Below are positions 1-11,984 of a stretch of DNA of 64,000 nt, in pieces. The stretch is from Stictocephala bisonia (lineage: Eukaryota; Arthropoda; Insecta; Hemiptera; Membracidae), in the NCBI GenBank assembly GCA_035578905.1, contig JAQJVL010000084.1, forward strand, positions 1,037,001-1,101,000, written 5' to 3'. The notes below the pieces were generated by a model, which was not told the origin of the DNA, ran no database searches, and saw only the letters and a program-made list of their open reading frames with translations. How positions within the stretch are numbered: position 1 is the stretch's first letter; every line of letters begins with the position of its first letter. Made by a program: the position numbers and the translations under genes.

Positions 1-380
1 ACACCTTACAAGTAAACAAAGATACATATGACACCAGTCTCTACTCATCTCAAGAATGTATCTGTTGTGTGTTATGTGTCCTGCCTCTCCACTAACACCT
101 TACAAGTAAACAAAGATACACATGACACCAGTCTCTACTCATCTCAAGAAAGTGTCTGTTGTGTGTTATGTGTCCTGCCTCTCCACTGACAACTTACAGT
201 AGTAAACAAAGATACACATGACACCAGTCTCTACTCATCTCAAGAAAGTGTCTGTTGTGTGTTATGTGTCCTGCCTCTCCACTAACACCTTACAGTAGTA
301 AACAAAGATACACATGACAACAGTCTCTACTCACCTGATGAAAGTGCCAGTTGTGTGTTCTGTCTCTACTCCAAGGTGTT
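1..380. repeat. 94-96 bp tandem repeat, about 4 copies, cut by window edge
   Basis: Units begin at 1, 95, 189 and 285, each opening with ACACCTTACA or a close variant. The first two units are 94 bp. The third is 96 bp because of a small insertion near its start. The fourth decays after about 60 bp. The array probably continues to the left of the window. No coding role is apparent. Confidence 0.92.
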
Positions 381-1089
381 CTTGGACTTGTCTTCTTAAG
401 TAAGTTTGTTGGTGCCCTATCTCTACTAATATATTTATGGACCTTTAAGACTCCTGATTTATAAAATCCACAAAACATGAATTTGAATGAGCATGATGAT
501 TGAGTCATTGAGAAGATGCAGAATCAATAGTAAGAGAACCGACTGCCTAAAATCTCCACCTCATATTATCTAGGTAGCTAATTTAGCTCTTAGCGCTCAT
601 CGTAAAAAAAAGCCAAATAATTATATGAGTAAAATGTGCTAAGTGATAAAAAAAAAAAAAATGTCAGTTACTAATCTGGAATAACAGTGCTGTAAGTTTA
701 AAATCAACGAAAGAATAATGTTGTAATTACTAATTATGATAGGTACACTACTTGACTTTTGCTGTTTCAATGGAAATCTGCGCCTTCAATATCACAGAGG
801 CATGAAAATCAGAGGACTTCTCGTGACTCTCCCACTATACTCTTATGGGTCCCCAGAAGTAGGATTTTCTGTTCAATGAAATTAATGTTAGATATTGACA
901 GGTAGCCCTTTCTCTATCTCTCTTCATTCTTCTCTCTGTCCCTCTCCAGCACATACTGAGGTGACTAATAGCTGTTATAGTACGCCAAATGTTTGTCTGA
1001 GCACTTAAATGGAACAAATCACGCCATCAACATGATTTTTATTCACTCTGAAATCAATTCCTGAAAATAGTATACTTTGAATCAAATAG
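381..1089. other. Unassigned AT-rich sequence
   Basis: I see no gene or recognisable element. A run of A lies near 649-661. The short open frames here lack codon structure or family similarity. Confidence 0.5.
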
Positions 1090-1093
1090 TATA

Positions 1094-1905
1094 GTAAAGT
1101 TTTTGGGAATCCATATCGATAACAATCTTATATGGGGACCACATATTGATTTCCTATCTAAAGTAATTTTTTTCTTGAGATGTTTAACTTGCTGTATAAA
1201 TGATAATTATGTTCGGACTGCATATTTTGGCTACTTTCAGTCAATTGTCAGATATGGTTTAATACTGTGAGGCAATAGTACTACAGTTCAAGAAATACTG
1301 GTGCTTTAAAAGAAAGCAGTTAGAATTGTTGACAAAGCTAGATATCACTGCAAACCTGTTTTTGTTAAGCAAAGAATTCTTACAATAGTTAATTTATATA
1401 TATTTTATTTATCCCTTTACATTTTAAATAACCATAGTTTATTAAATCAAACACAAACAGACAAATATAGCACACGAAAAAAATACTATTTTAATTGGCT
1501 ATTGTCAGTTTAGCAAATGTCCCAACAGTCATGTTGTTATTGGAATAAAGGGACATAACTAGTTGAAACATTTAGCTGAAAAATACAGTCTTAAAATGTA
1601 TAAAATCAAACTTTATAAATGGCTTTAAAAAAGTAATTTTTCATTATTGATGATTTTGTCTCTATTAACAAAATAGAATTTTAATTGCACATAAGATTGT
1701 TTAAGGCACACTTTTCATGTGATAACTTTTGTACAAAAATTTAGCATATGGAAAATTAGTACCATATGTAAACCATTTTTTTTTTTTTTTTTTACTATCT
1801 ATTGTATCATATAAAGACAATGCTATTTAGCCTATTGCTGAAAAAGACTTTGTCAATGCACATAATATGTTTTACGACAAATAGAGACATTTATTATTAT
1901 TACTA
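1094..1905 (+). mobile_element. 5'-truncated jockey/CR1-like LINE, decayed 3' end
   Basis: Translating the + strand from 1094 gives the conserved region after the reverse-transcriptase palm of non-LTR elements: FLGIHIDNNLIWGPHI, then a degenerate YGLIL-stop-GNS (normally YGxxxWG), then LQKKAVRIV with frame breaks. Later stops show it is dead. The 3' part ends in an ATT-rich tail at about 1890-1905 that resembles the tail of the LINE ending near 4365, so both probably belong to one family. The 5' two thirds (endonuclease and RT catalytic core) are missing, as expected from incomplete target-primed reverse transcription. Superfamily is clear; clade assignment is tentative. Confidence 0.8.
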
Positions 1906-2694
1906 ATCAAAGCTGAATAGCAGCACATGTGCGCATCTTAGGGAAATGCATTGGCTTAAACAGTATAGTTGTTTCTATGGTCAGTGGTTTAAGTAAACCA
2001 TGTCAGGTGTATCCCAAACTACAAATGACTTTAAAGGTTAAATTACAAAGCGATGGATCTATGGTTATAGCATTTATTCACTTTAATCCTTATCTAAGGC
2101 CTATGAAGATTTTGGAATTCCTTAATAAAAGTACTGTAAGTATGTTTTCATTTGAAAAAGGACTAGTTTTTTACATACTTTTAAGCTAAATACCTTTGTA
2201 TTTAGCTTATTAGTAGAACACTATACAATCATTTTAATATCAAGCTACGAATAAATGTAAAAATAGATAAATAAAATGAATACATTGTAAAGGACTTGAA
2301 ATTTATTTTACTGCTAAACTTTTCGAAGGGATTATTTGTAACTGAGAATGTTCATTAGCAACACTGAGAGAGATATTCTTTATAACTGAACATTAACTGA
2401 AGACTCCAATGGATTCCGATTCCCAAACAGATATAAAGCACTTCAATCTCCAAACATCTTGTTTCCTCTCGTTTTCCTCAAAACGCGTCACCAATCTGAA
2501 AAATCCTCTAAGGGAACTGATCTTTCACTAATTCTATTAAAAATGACTACTTTTATTGTTTTAAAAGCACTTTTATTCTTCTTTTAAATGTTTTCATCAA
2601 CAATATTTTGTGCAATGAAATATAAGAAATAATCTAAGAACTAGATATTTATTGAACACATTATGCTGAAAGAATATTCATTTATTTATTCATA
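1906..2694. other. Unassigned AT-rich sequence
   Basis: No gene, repeat unit or transposon end recognised. An 86-codon ATG frame at 1929-2189 has no family resemblance and overlaps the LINE tail region only by proximity. Confidence 0.4.
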
Positions 2695-2935
2695 AGACGC
2701 CGATCATCAAGATATGGGCGAATATGGATTTCGAATGAGTGTGATGAGTGAGCGAATGTAGTCATTGTTACAAACTAAGGCCGACTATTCCTTAGAAAGT
2801 GTCATTAATTAATAGCCCAATGACAAATGAACAGCCAGTGATTATCAGCTGATCCTTCTCAAAATGTATTGACTCTGATTGGGATCGAACTGACAACATA
2901 AAGGTGGAATTGAACCAACTACGCTACCGACCAAT
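2695..2935 (-). mobile_element. tRNA-like SINE with SINE-A tail (composite copy)
   Basis: On the minus strand, 2935-2860 carries an A-box-like TAGCGTAGTTGG and a B-box-like AGTTCGATCCC about 36 bp apart, the spacing of a tRNA-derived Pol III promoter. The following sequence (2840-2695, minus) matches the 3' half of the larger SINE-A family at 3487, 10033, 23277, 43380 and 47847. The head differs from that of the full copies, so this looks like a chimera or a different subfamily. Confidence 0.6.
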
Positions 2936-3486
2936 ATCTAGTCAATAGAGCACTTTATTATTTTAATGAATTGTAATTTTATAGTTTTACTTATTAATTA
3001 TATAATTAACATAAAGCAATATGTTAAACTGCTGTCATGACACCATTCGTATATACATTTGATTGCATTATAATGAATAAAGTGAATTTCGATAACGTTT
3101 TTAGTAATGGTTGAAAATACATTTTCCCTATGCTTTTTAATTTCTGAGGCAGCATTCTTATTAAACAGTTCCCACTGTAATTTGTTAGTTTCTTGAACAA
3201 TGTTAATCTGAGGTTTTGTTTTACTGATGTACATATTTCTGTCTCATATTATATCACTTTACTAACAAGCAGAGTTGTTCCATTAAACACAAAACAATGT
3301 CAACATACCGTTCTACAGACAAATAGATGAAAAACTGTCTTAATGATTAATAGGAGAGTTATGACTATAAAGTACTGTCTAAAACGTAATCCCAAATTAG
3401 TTCAGATAAACAGATACTGAGATATAGGACTCGTTTGGACAATTGATTTTGTTAATAGAAGCCATTATCAATATTATTCATGTTTA
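2936..3486. other. Unassigned AT-rich sequence
   Basis: Nothing recognisable. The 78-codon minus-strand frame at 2998-3234 has no similarity I can name. Confidence 0.4.
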
Positions 3487-3720
3487 AGATGCCCATTGTA
3501 GAGGTATGGGCGAATAAGAGGAGTGAATGAGTGTAGATGAACGAGTGTAGTCATTGTTACTAACCAAGGTCTACTTCTCCTTAGAAAGAGCCATTTAATA
3601 GCCTAGTAGCTAGGGCAACTAAACGACGAGTTTCCAAAGTTTACAAGGAATCCAAACCAATTATTTTTGGTCTGATTTCAGTTAACTGACAATTAGACAC
3701 TCTTCCTGACAATTGACACA
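3487..3720 (-). mobile_element. SINE-A partial copy
   Basis: It shares with the other SINE-A copies the block around GAACGAGTGTAGTCATTG and TTAGAAA..GCCATTTAATAG, and retains a B-box-like GGTTTGGATTCC on the minus strand. The tRNA-like 5' head is missing. The copies at 47847 and 43380 show the full order. Confidence 0.7.
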
Positions 3721-3779
3721 ACATTCGGAACCTAATACTAACCCTTCAAGCAAATGAAACGTCCACTAAACAAAAACAT

Positions 3780-4365
3780 GATTCCTAGGCTACAAACACA
3801 TGTGTACTACAATACTACTATACAAGAAACAAGAATAGCCTAGCAACTGGATACAACAGATTGAGTAAGACTCAAAACAGCCATATTGTAATGTCAGTTA
3901 AAATATATAACCATTTAAAAAACCTAATTCTAAAATACCCTATGACAGTTTTCAAACACAAATTTTGTGTCTGGCTTCTAGAAACCCCCATGTACAATAT
4001 AGATGAGTTCTTTAGTCAAAGGAACATTGATTTTTAAGCAGCTAGCTCAACTTTTTCTTGTATACTGTCATATAAAAGGCTAGCTATCTAAATGTTTGTG
4101 TAAATATTTATTTGTCTCTCTGTGTTGATCTGTTTGTCTGAATATTTATTTATCTGCCTGTATTATTTGTATTATATGTTAACTTGTTTATTTATTTGTC
4201 TGTCTTCTTAATTTATCAGTTTGTCTACTAATTATTTATATTTTCGCAGATTTGGCATTGAGATAACTTGACTTGGCCAAGAGCCATAAATATGACTTTA
4301 TCAATGCTTGTAAAAATAGTCTTATGGCAAATAAAACATTTATTATTATTATTATTATTACTGTT
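3780..4365 (+). mobile_element. LINE 3' end (jockey/CR1-like), C-terminal ORF2 tail and 3' UTR
   Basis: From 3855 the frame reads HIVMSVKIYNHL, then FKHKFCVWLLE, then MYNIDEFFSQRN and a stop at 4035-4037. This is the usual C-terminal tail of LINE ORF2 (KLYN-LP, FK..L..WLL, YS-EEFF). Downstream is about 300 bp of 3' UTR that ends in ATT microsatellite at about 4340-4363. Only the extreme 3' end is present. The UTR end resembles the one near 1850-1905. Confidence 0.82.
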
Positions 4366-4527
4366 ACTACACCAATACTACGTTACAATTGCACCTCATA
4401 CATTGCATATTCAGAGGTAGGCTTGAAGATAAAATTTAACATTTTTGCAGCCATTAAAATTTGTGTCTTTATTGATTTATTTTTTGTAGTTAGCTTAATC
4501 TAAATCTCCGCTACTTAACTAAATACT

Positions 4528-4640
4528 GGAGCGGCCGTAGCTAAGGGGCTAAGTCATAGTCACGTAAAGCTGTTGGTCCCCAGGTTAAGTGTTAGAGAGG
4601 GCTTCTTAGCCCTAACTTCGCCTGGTAAATAAGACAATCT
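4528..4640 (+). mobile_element. SINE-B copy (tRNA-like head GAGCGGCCGTAGCTAAG)
   Basis: The block GAGCGGCCGTAGCTAAGGGG..CTAAGTC is shared with 51905-52040 (GAGCGGCCGTAACTAGAGGG..CTAAGTC). It resembles the D-arm/A-box part of a tRNA with a long variable arm (Ser/Leu type). The downstream body diverges from the 51.9-kb copy after about 40 bp, so only the head is clearly homologous. Confidence 0.55.
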
Positions 4641-5430
4641 TTCACTTTTAAAATACTGTAATAGTATATCTAATCTAATCTTATGAGATAATTAACAAAT
4701 CCTGTGACAAAACATAAATAATTTTAGTACAAAACATTTCACGAAAAAAGCCGGTTCATTTTACTTAATGATGAGCACGTATAATGGTCTAATTCCAAGC
4801 TGAAATTATTTCTCTGCAACATAGTTTATGGGAAACCAGGTGAACTGGCAGAGGGTTGTGATTGAAGGCACCGGGATCCACCACAAGATAACTAAAGCAA
4901 ACTTTTCCGCTCGCTCCGACTCAACTCTGTTTACTTAACCAGCTCCGCCTTTTTAAACATCCCACCCTTTCCACTTAAACTTCTTCAGTAAGGCTAAGTA
5001 AATTAATTCAACCAACTATAGAAAAGTTGTGTAACAGTTTTAAATACTTTAACGTAAAAGTGTCTTGAAAACATGTACAATAGTGAATAAATGACAATGG
5101 TCTATCAGTTGACTTCCAATGTTCATAAAGGGCTAAAATTGTTGTTATTAATATCAATTTTACTCGGAAATGAAAACATAGCATTCTTTTAATGTTGGCT
5201 CAATTAGTACTGAATGACCCCTACAAATCTACTTTACACATTGGATAGTGGTATGAATTTCACAACAAATCACCTGAATGTTTTATTAATATACCTTTGC
5301 ATCCTTTCTGAGTGTTAAAGTTGAATAGTATTATGGTACCATTCATAAGCTACATTCATATTCATTGGTCTAAATGCATCAATCAGATACATAGATAATT
5401 CAAAATAAAAGTCTTTTTAGCCTTAAAAGA
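4641..5430. other. Unassigned sequence
   Basis: No gene seen. A slightly GC-richer patch lies at about 4840-4990 but has no convincing frame or splice signals. Confidence 0.4.
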
Positions 5431-5506
5431 AGCTGGTGCGGTGGCTCAGTGGTTTAGGCTTCAGACTGTGGAGTCCAAAGTTCAAATCCTCATTAAAGTT
5501 TTTATA

Positions 5507-5543
<37 letters not shown>
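5431..5543 (+). mobile_element. tRNA-derived SINE with 36-nt poly(A) tail
   Basis: The head has an A box (TGGCTCAGTGG, about 5442-5452) and a B box (AGTTCAAATCC, about 5479-5489), followed by a very short body and an uninterrupted run of 36 A (5508-5543). The intact promoter boxes and pure tail suggest a recent insertion. I found no clean target-site duplication by eye. Most of this could also be a retroposed tRNA pseudogene. Confidence 0.75.
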
Positions 5544-5544
<1 letters not shown>

Positions 5545-6237
5545 ACCATAAGAAACCCTTTTTTACTTTTCTAAAACAACAATTTCACTTAACATATTCA
5601 CTGCGAACTCCTGTCCCTGGTGGTATGCTGACTTGTGTAGCAAGCGGGCTCTCTGCAGAACTGCTTGGATTGGCTTGCCTATTCATGTACATTTGTAAGG
5701 GGAATCAAATTCTACATTTCCATGTACCTTTTTAGATTGTGACCTCATGGCCATTTTAAGTACAGTGTACGTGTCGCTTGGATTTGTATGGAGATATTAT
5801 GTTTAGAGCTAAGGGCTATACAGTATACTTGTCGTGGACTTTTATAGCTAAAAAAGAGTGTAAAACCATAAATTTGGTTCTGAATTAAACTCATTGTTCA
5901 ACACAGAAAGGTGGCTGTGATCTATAAATAAGTAACTGTACAAAGCGTAAACTTATCAAAAATTACTCTTTGGGTAATTCAAAACAATATAGACACCCAA
6001 GTTAAATGCTTCGTAAAACTATATGCTATATATTTAGTTAAAAAGATTTGTTATTAAAAAAAAAATATCTATTTCTTTACATACATCATATTATTACAAA
6101 TTAATTAACTGATGTAGAAATCATATGTAAAGGGTCTTTTTTCATATTTTTTTTATACTGACTCAATTATATTATTTTATTATACTGACTCACAGATGAC
6201 AATATTACTATTGTCAATACAATATCAACTTGAAACA
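5544..6237. other. Unassigned AT-rich sequence
   Basis: No gene or element recognised between the SINE and the 60-bp array. Confidence 0.4.
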
Positions 6238-6778
6238 TGAGGACTTTCTATGTAAGAAAATATATAAACTTGCATGAAGTTTTAAAATCAATTGTAATGA
6301 GGACTTTCTATATAAGAAAATATATAAACTTGCATGAAGTTTTAAAATCAATTGTAATGAGGACTTTCTATATAAGAAAATATATAAACTTGCATGAAGT
6401 TTTAAAATCAATTGTAATGAGAACTTTCTATATAAGAAAATATATAAACTTGCATGAAGTTTTAAAATCAATTGTAATGAGGACTTTCTATATAAGAAAA
6501 TATATATACTTACATGAAGTTTTAAAATCAATTGTAATGAGGACTTTCTATATAAGAAAATATATAAACTTACATGAAGTTTTAAAATCAATTGTAATGA
6601 GGACTTTCTATATAAGAAAATATATAAACTTGCATGAAGTTTTAAAATCAATTGTAATGAGGACTTTCTATATAAGAAAATATATAAACTTACATGAAGT
6701 TTTAAAATAAATTGTAATGAGGACTTTCTATATAAGAAAATATATAAACTTACATGAAGTTTTAAAATCAATTGTAAT
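6238..6778. repeat. 60-bp tandem repeat, 9 near-identical copies
   Basis: Nine units in exact 60-bp register, each opening with GAGGACTTTCTATATAAG, differ by one to three substitutions. Because 60 is divisible by 3 and the unit lacks stops in one frame on each strand, the array gives open frames of 157 codons (+) and 185 codons (-). These are by-products of the periodicity and I do not call them genes. The high identity implies recent expansion or homogenisation. Confidence 0.97.
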
Positions 6779-6840
6779 ATAATAATCTACCAGTGTACAC
6801 TTGACTTATTAGATAAAATATACACTTGGCACTACTGATT

Positions 6841-7240
6841 TCTTGTCTTGTTCATGATATCCACTTACAAGAAAACTAACTAAAATTTCATGTTGAAGCC
6901 ATTTACGAATTATTCATATTTCTTGTCTTGTTCATGATATCCACTTACAAAAAAACTAACTAAGATTTCATGTTGAAGCCATTTACGAATTATTCATATT
7001 TCTTGTCTTGTTCATGATATCCACTTACAAGAAAACTAATTAAGATTTCATGTTGAAGCCATTTAAGAATTATTCATATTTTTTGTCTTGTTCATGATAT
7101 CCACTTACAAGAAAACTAATTAAGATTTCATGTTGAAGCCATTTACGAATTATTCATATTTTTTGTCTTGTTCATGATATCCACTTACAAGAAAACTAAC
7201 TAAGATTTCATGTTGAAGCCATTTACGAATTATTCTTATT
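6841..7240. repeat. 80-bp tandem repeat, 5 copies
   Basis: TTGTCTTGTTCATGATATCC recurs at 6843, 6923, 7003, 7083 and 7163, giving an exact 80-bp period with few substitutions. It lies about 60 bp from the end of the 60-bp array but shows no similarity to it. Confidence 0.95.
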
Positions 7241-7643
7241 TTTGATTAGTACTTTTTTACAATTTTGACTTGTTAAATATGTCATAACAATGTTTTCTAA
7301 ACATATATTACTGAGAATTACAACTGTTCTAAGTTTGATTGTTATTAAATGTATCGGAGTTATACCAATCCACGCATGCATGCTCGCAGAAAGAAAGACC
7401 AAACAGACGAAATGCCTAATTATTCTATTTAACTTTGGTTACCACCAAGGCTTTTACACCAACAACACACATCAAGCACACCCAAATACATATGTTAGAC
7501 ACAGTCACCATTTATGTGCACTCCGAAAAGCAAAGAAATGTTAATAATAGATACAGGTGGAGGAGTTGTGCGGTAAGAGAGAAGTGAGACAGCGACAGCA
7601 GTGAAAGAATAGAAGAAAGGGAAGCTTGAGTGAAATAAAGTAC

Positions 7644-7712
7644 CTTGGGTATCTTGGCGTAACGACCAGTCCGCGTGTCTCGAATGGTGGCGATATCCAG
7701 CAAATCCACTTC
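7644..7712 (-). CDS. Phospholipase C-beta internal exon (Plc21C/PLCB1-like)
   Basis: On the minus strand a 69-bp, 23-codon segment is preceded by a good 3' splice site (TATTATGTGTTTCAG) and followed by a 5' splice site (AAG|GTACTT), both in phase 0. The peptide contains DIATIRDTRTGRYAKIPK. From memory this matches the PH-like N-terminal region of insect Plc21C and vertebrate PLCB1, where the motif is L-D-x-x-x-[IV]-[RK]-D-x-R-x-G-x-x-A-K-x-P-K. These enzymes cleave PIP2 at the membrane downstream of Gq to give IP3 and diacylglycerol. The next residues in the family normally begin with D-x-K-L-R in another exon. I did not find that exon or the preceding one, so both flanking introns probably extend for many kilobases. 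An isolated processed or duplicated fragment is less likely because both splice signals are intact. No gene symbol is given because PLC-beta paralogues cannot be separated on 23 residues. Confidence 0.75.
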
Positions 7713-8893
7713 CTGAAACACATAATATATCCTCAGTATGTCTTTTCCACTAATATTTTGTACATTGTTGAAAGTGGCCTGTCTGAACAAAAAATTTCAG
7801 TTAATTTGTTTCTACACTTGTTGTTTAGTGAAGTGTAATAACTCACCAAATTATCACATCTTACTACAGGTTGGTGGAAGGGCTCAAAACAGATTCTGAA
7901 CTCTAGGCAGCCAATTTTACATGCTAATTAATACTGTACTTCATTCGTAATAATAATAAAGTCTTCATTTTTGTGAGAATTTTCATAATAAACAGAACAT
8001 TATTGCAACATATTTATACATTACAAAAAGACCAAGCCATGCAATTTACCTAAATATTTATGTCTCTAATGAAGAACTTACACTAAATTATTTAAATAAA
8101 TGATAATTGAAAATAGAAACATAACCAACCAATCAACAGCACATAAATACAGATCAGCAATGAGTATAAAAAATAAATTATCATATCAGGTTAACTATAA
8201 GCATAACAAATGTAGCTAAAATAACTAAAATAAAACAATTATTTTATAAGAAAGAACCCAAGAGTAGGCTAAATTTTTTCATAATAGAAGAGGATATGAC
8301 TAAACTTAAGAATATTATTTAATAAAACCAACCTGTCCAATAAATATAAATAATATAAAAGAAACCATCTGTAACATTAACTGTAAATAGTACTGCTCTA
8401 AACGTGTTTATTGCACATTTTATAAATAAGAAATTTTACAATTAGAAACCACTTATATTCCTTCACCTTTGTTCAGTTGCACAATTTTAGCTATTAGTAG
8501 CTTATATTGTGGTAACAGTGTAAATAGTAATACAGGCCTACTTGGTAACAAACTCAATATTGTATAGAAACAAAATTTAGCCCACCGAGATTAGCTGAAA
8601 TTCATATATAAATGACTTTAATCAACAAGAGCACAATTGAGGTGCAGAGTCTTGGTGGTTATAGCTGAATTAGCAGTGATAATGGTGATTGACAAATCGA
8701 CGAGAGTCAGTAATTAGCGTATTCATGTCACAGTCGCACTGTGGATAGTCATTAGTAGTGACACATGTCAAGACTGTGATCAGCGAGTGATTGACCTGAG
8801 TAAGAAATACCGTTGGTTGGGAGCTGCTGCAAGTACTTCACTGTCATCAGTTAAACTGTTTAGTCACCAATAACAATTTAAGTAATGACTAGC

Positions 8894-8894
<1 letters not shown>
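7713..8894 (-). other. Probable PLC-beta intron sequence, otherwise unassigned
   Basis: This directly precedes the PLC-beta exon on the minus strand. I looked for an exon encoding the upstream PH residues (typically ending D-Q-N-K) and did not see one. No repeats or mobile elements are obvious before the GT microsatellite. Confidence 0.35.
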
Positions 8895-9084
<190 letters not shown>

Positions 9085-9168
9085 CCACATGCACTTATGG
9101 GGTATTTCACAAGTAAACACAACATGATGTGGGAAAGGGTTGTACACACATTTTGTTTTTTTTAACTG

Positions 9169-9269
9169 TACGTGTATTGGTGGGTGAGTGGGTCTATACC
9201 ATTCTACGTGTATGGGTGACAAGTGTGAGCTAATACCACCGTGCGTGTATGGGTGGGCGGGTGGGTCAC
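9169..9269 (+). repeat. Short minisatellite, TACGTGTATGGGTGGGTGGG core
   Basis: About three degenerate units with the core TACGTGTATGGGTGGG followed by a GGTC..ATACCA block. The same core recurs in the same orientation at 17354-17503 and in the opposite orientation at 41921-42803 and 58145-58990. It starts about 90 bp after the GT microsatellite. Confidence 0.75.
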
Positions 9270-10032
9270 CCAAAAGCAAACTATCAATTTTGGAAAACCA
9301 CGTTTACCATCTTCAATCTTTGGTGAATTCCTCTGGTTTTTGTATTCCTACCAACACGTTATATACTAATTAAGTAAAGTAAAGTTTTGTCAAATATGTT
9401 GTTAAAAGGTGATTGATATATTAACCAACACAGAATTAAAACTGCTCGTACAGTTATTATTTATTTTGTTAGTTTATGGGTATCCATATCATTATGGTAT
9501 TTCATGCTGATATACCAGACTCAAATACTTGTAAACTACTTTTTAAATTATACTCCATACCATAGAATAGTTTTTTTTCAAACTTCCCCATAAGTGATAT
9601 GTGATATGTTGGAGTGTGTAACGTGGTTCAATATGTAAGTGTGTCTACTGTCTATGTGTGTGTGCATCTGTATGCTCACTAATGGAAATATAGATAAAAT
9701 TAGTATTTATTATATCCTGATGAATAAATACAATTCAGAGTCTGCAGAGTTAGCTGGTATATTGTATTTATATCTCATAAGAGCAATTTTAAATTCCCTA
9801 AAGCACTGAGACTTTAGGATTTGTCAGAAAATTATAATTATTATATAATTTGATTATATAATTTTTATAAAAGTTACTGATTCACTGTTTATTTAAAACA
9901 ATTGTTGACTTGTGAAGAACCAAAAAATTGTGGGTTTTAGATTGTTGGATTATGATTTTTCTGAAAATAGGAATGATCAATGAACATTTAAAAAGTGGAT
10001 TCACTAGTAACTCTTAAACTCTTAGTAACGAC
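9270..10032. other. Unassigned AT-rich sequence
   Basis: No gene or element recognised. Confidence 0.4.
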
Positions 10033-10433
10033 GTCTTTCTATAGGCGATAGTTTCTATACTCTGTCCTCTTAATACCAACATGGCGTCCCCTCAATGGTT
10101 GCTATTGGCTTGGACACTACTAGAGAAGTCTGAGGTGTCCTTGTTGGGTAGTAACCCTAGTCATTATTTAGAGTTGTGTAGGGCATAGAACTGAGTATCA
10201 GGCTTGTCATTTACCTGAAAATCATACCAATACTACGTGGTTCAGATTCCACGTAAACTGTAGGTCACTTAGTTGCCCTGGCTTTTTACACAACAACTAA
10301 GTGACCAAACATATAATATACTAACTGAGGAAAAGTCGAACTCAGTTACTAACCAGACTACACAGGTCATCGACACTCATATTCAAATTCGCCTTAAAAT
10401 ATGAAAAAAGTTGTGTCGATATCTCATATGTAA
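10033..10433 (+). mobile_element. SINE-A copy, lacking the tRNA-like head
   Basis: Read on the + strand it is colinear with the reverse complements of 47847-48280, 43380-43790 and 23277-24120. It has the CTATAGGCGATAG block, the GTGTCC..TTGGGTAGTA block, then ACTACGTGGTTCAGATTCC and the terminal AGTTGTGTCGATATCTCAT. The A-box part present in the 23-kb and 48-kb copies is missing here. Confidence 0.75.
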
Positions 10434-11984
10434 TGTGAAAATTACAATTTTCTAAGGAATCAAAGTGCTGCATCGTGTAAATCCAATATAATGACTACTC
10501 TTAGAGGAATTTAATAAAATTTGTACATTTTATATTACTATAAATACATATTTTAAGTTTGTACAGTAAATGTTTTTGTTTTGCCCTTTTTAAATATGGC
10601 ACCTATTGAAAATTTGAGTAAAAATAAATAAATGTCTCATAAGTGTTTTGAATATAAATAAATTACAGAAACACCATTAGTTAATATACTTTAGTAATTT
10701 AAGTAATAAGTAATCTTTAGCTAAAAAAGGACCAGATATGGACAATCACTTGACATGTGTGGAGGTAAAACTCTGGAGACAGATTATATTATTTTAGAAA
10801 GAACCTGTCTTTGAACTTTTCTTCAATGACATGTTTTTGTCAACAAAATGAATCACTGCCCCTCTCCCTCCTCCTGCCAGATATTAGGAACAACATGGCA
10901 ATTATTTTTTAGCTTTGTTCTTTTTAATCAATGGTTCCCCAGCTAGGATTACTTGCCACCCACTTCTAATATATCACAACTAGTTCCTTTCTTTCATACC
11001 AAATACCTTTTTTAAGTAAATCTTTGTGCTAGGCTGGACGACTATGATGAAGATATTTAAATTTCGAAGACATTTTTTTGTTTTATATATATAAACCGAC
11101 CGCTTGTTGCCAGGAGCATAGTCTCTTCAATAAACAGTATTTTTATGTTTAGGTAAGAAAGGTGTGATGACATTTTACAACAGACTTTGTAAAGTGAGCA
11201 GTAAAATCCACTATTTAAAAAAGTCATAGGGCTCTTTTAGCAAATATAACATGGAAGCTATATTACTTTAGAGGCGGTCTTTCTTCAGTCCAGAGCCTTA
11301 TCGTTCATAACAAGAAAAGTTTTCCAGCTAATATCTTATGTAAACTAATATTTCACTTTTGATAACTTGGACTTTGAAACCATTTTGTGTGGAAAATTAA
11401 CAAAGAAACAACTTGCTTTATTTCAAAACAATAATGTGTGTTTTTTTCTTCAATTTAATATCTTATTACTGCTAAAAATAAAACCAAATGCTAATGTGTT
11501 GTTAAAATATATATATGATACAATACTTTTGATATATTTTTGTATTGATAAACATTATATTTCCATAAAACAGTAAGGCCTACACTCATTTCTATTTCAT
11601 AACTTACAATATTAAGTCTCTATTGTGATTTCAGGCAATTTCCAAACACCATTACAATTTTTGACCTTAACCCTTCTAGTGGCAGGTCAAAATTTCTGTG
11701 GCCATCACACAAGGGGTTTGAAAAAACTATTTAAAAAAAACTATCTAAATATAATATATATATATATAGTGTTATATATTTTCTTGTTCACAATAAAATA
11801 AAAATCAATATCCATAATTTATTTTTGACCGTATATATAGCATATGGTTTTTTTGTCAGCTACCATCAATTAATTTAGAATTATATAAAACTTGTGTTAT
11901 ATACTTAGCCAAACTCCAAAAGTCATTAGATATTAAAATAAATAAATAACTAAAATAATAGTAATAAAAATATCAAGTGATCTT
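10434..11984. other. Unassigned AT-rich sequence
   Basis: No exon, transposon or tandem repeat could be supported. A short TA run lies at about 11755-11769. Confidence 0.4.

Noticed and set aside
6214..6771. 185-codon minus-strand and 157-codon plus-strand repetitive proteins
   Set aside because: By-products of the 60-bp period. Both strands are open, which argues against coding.
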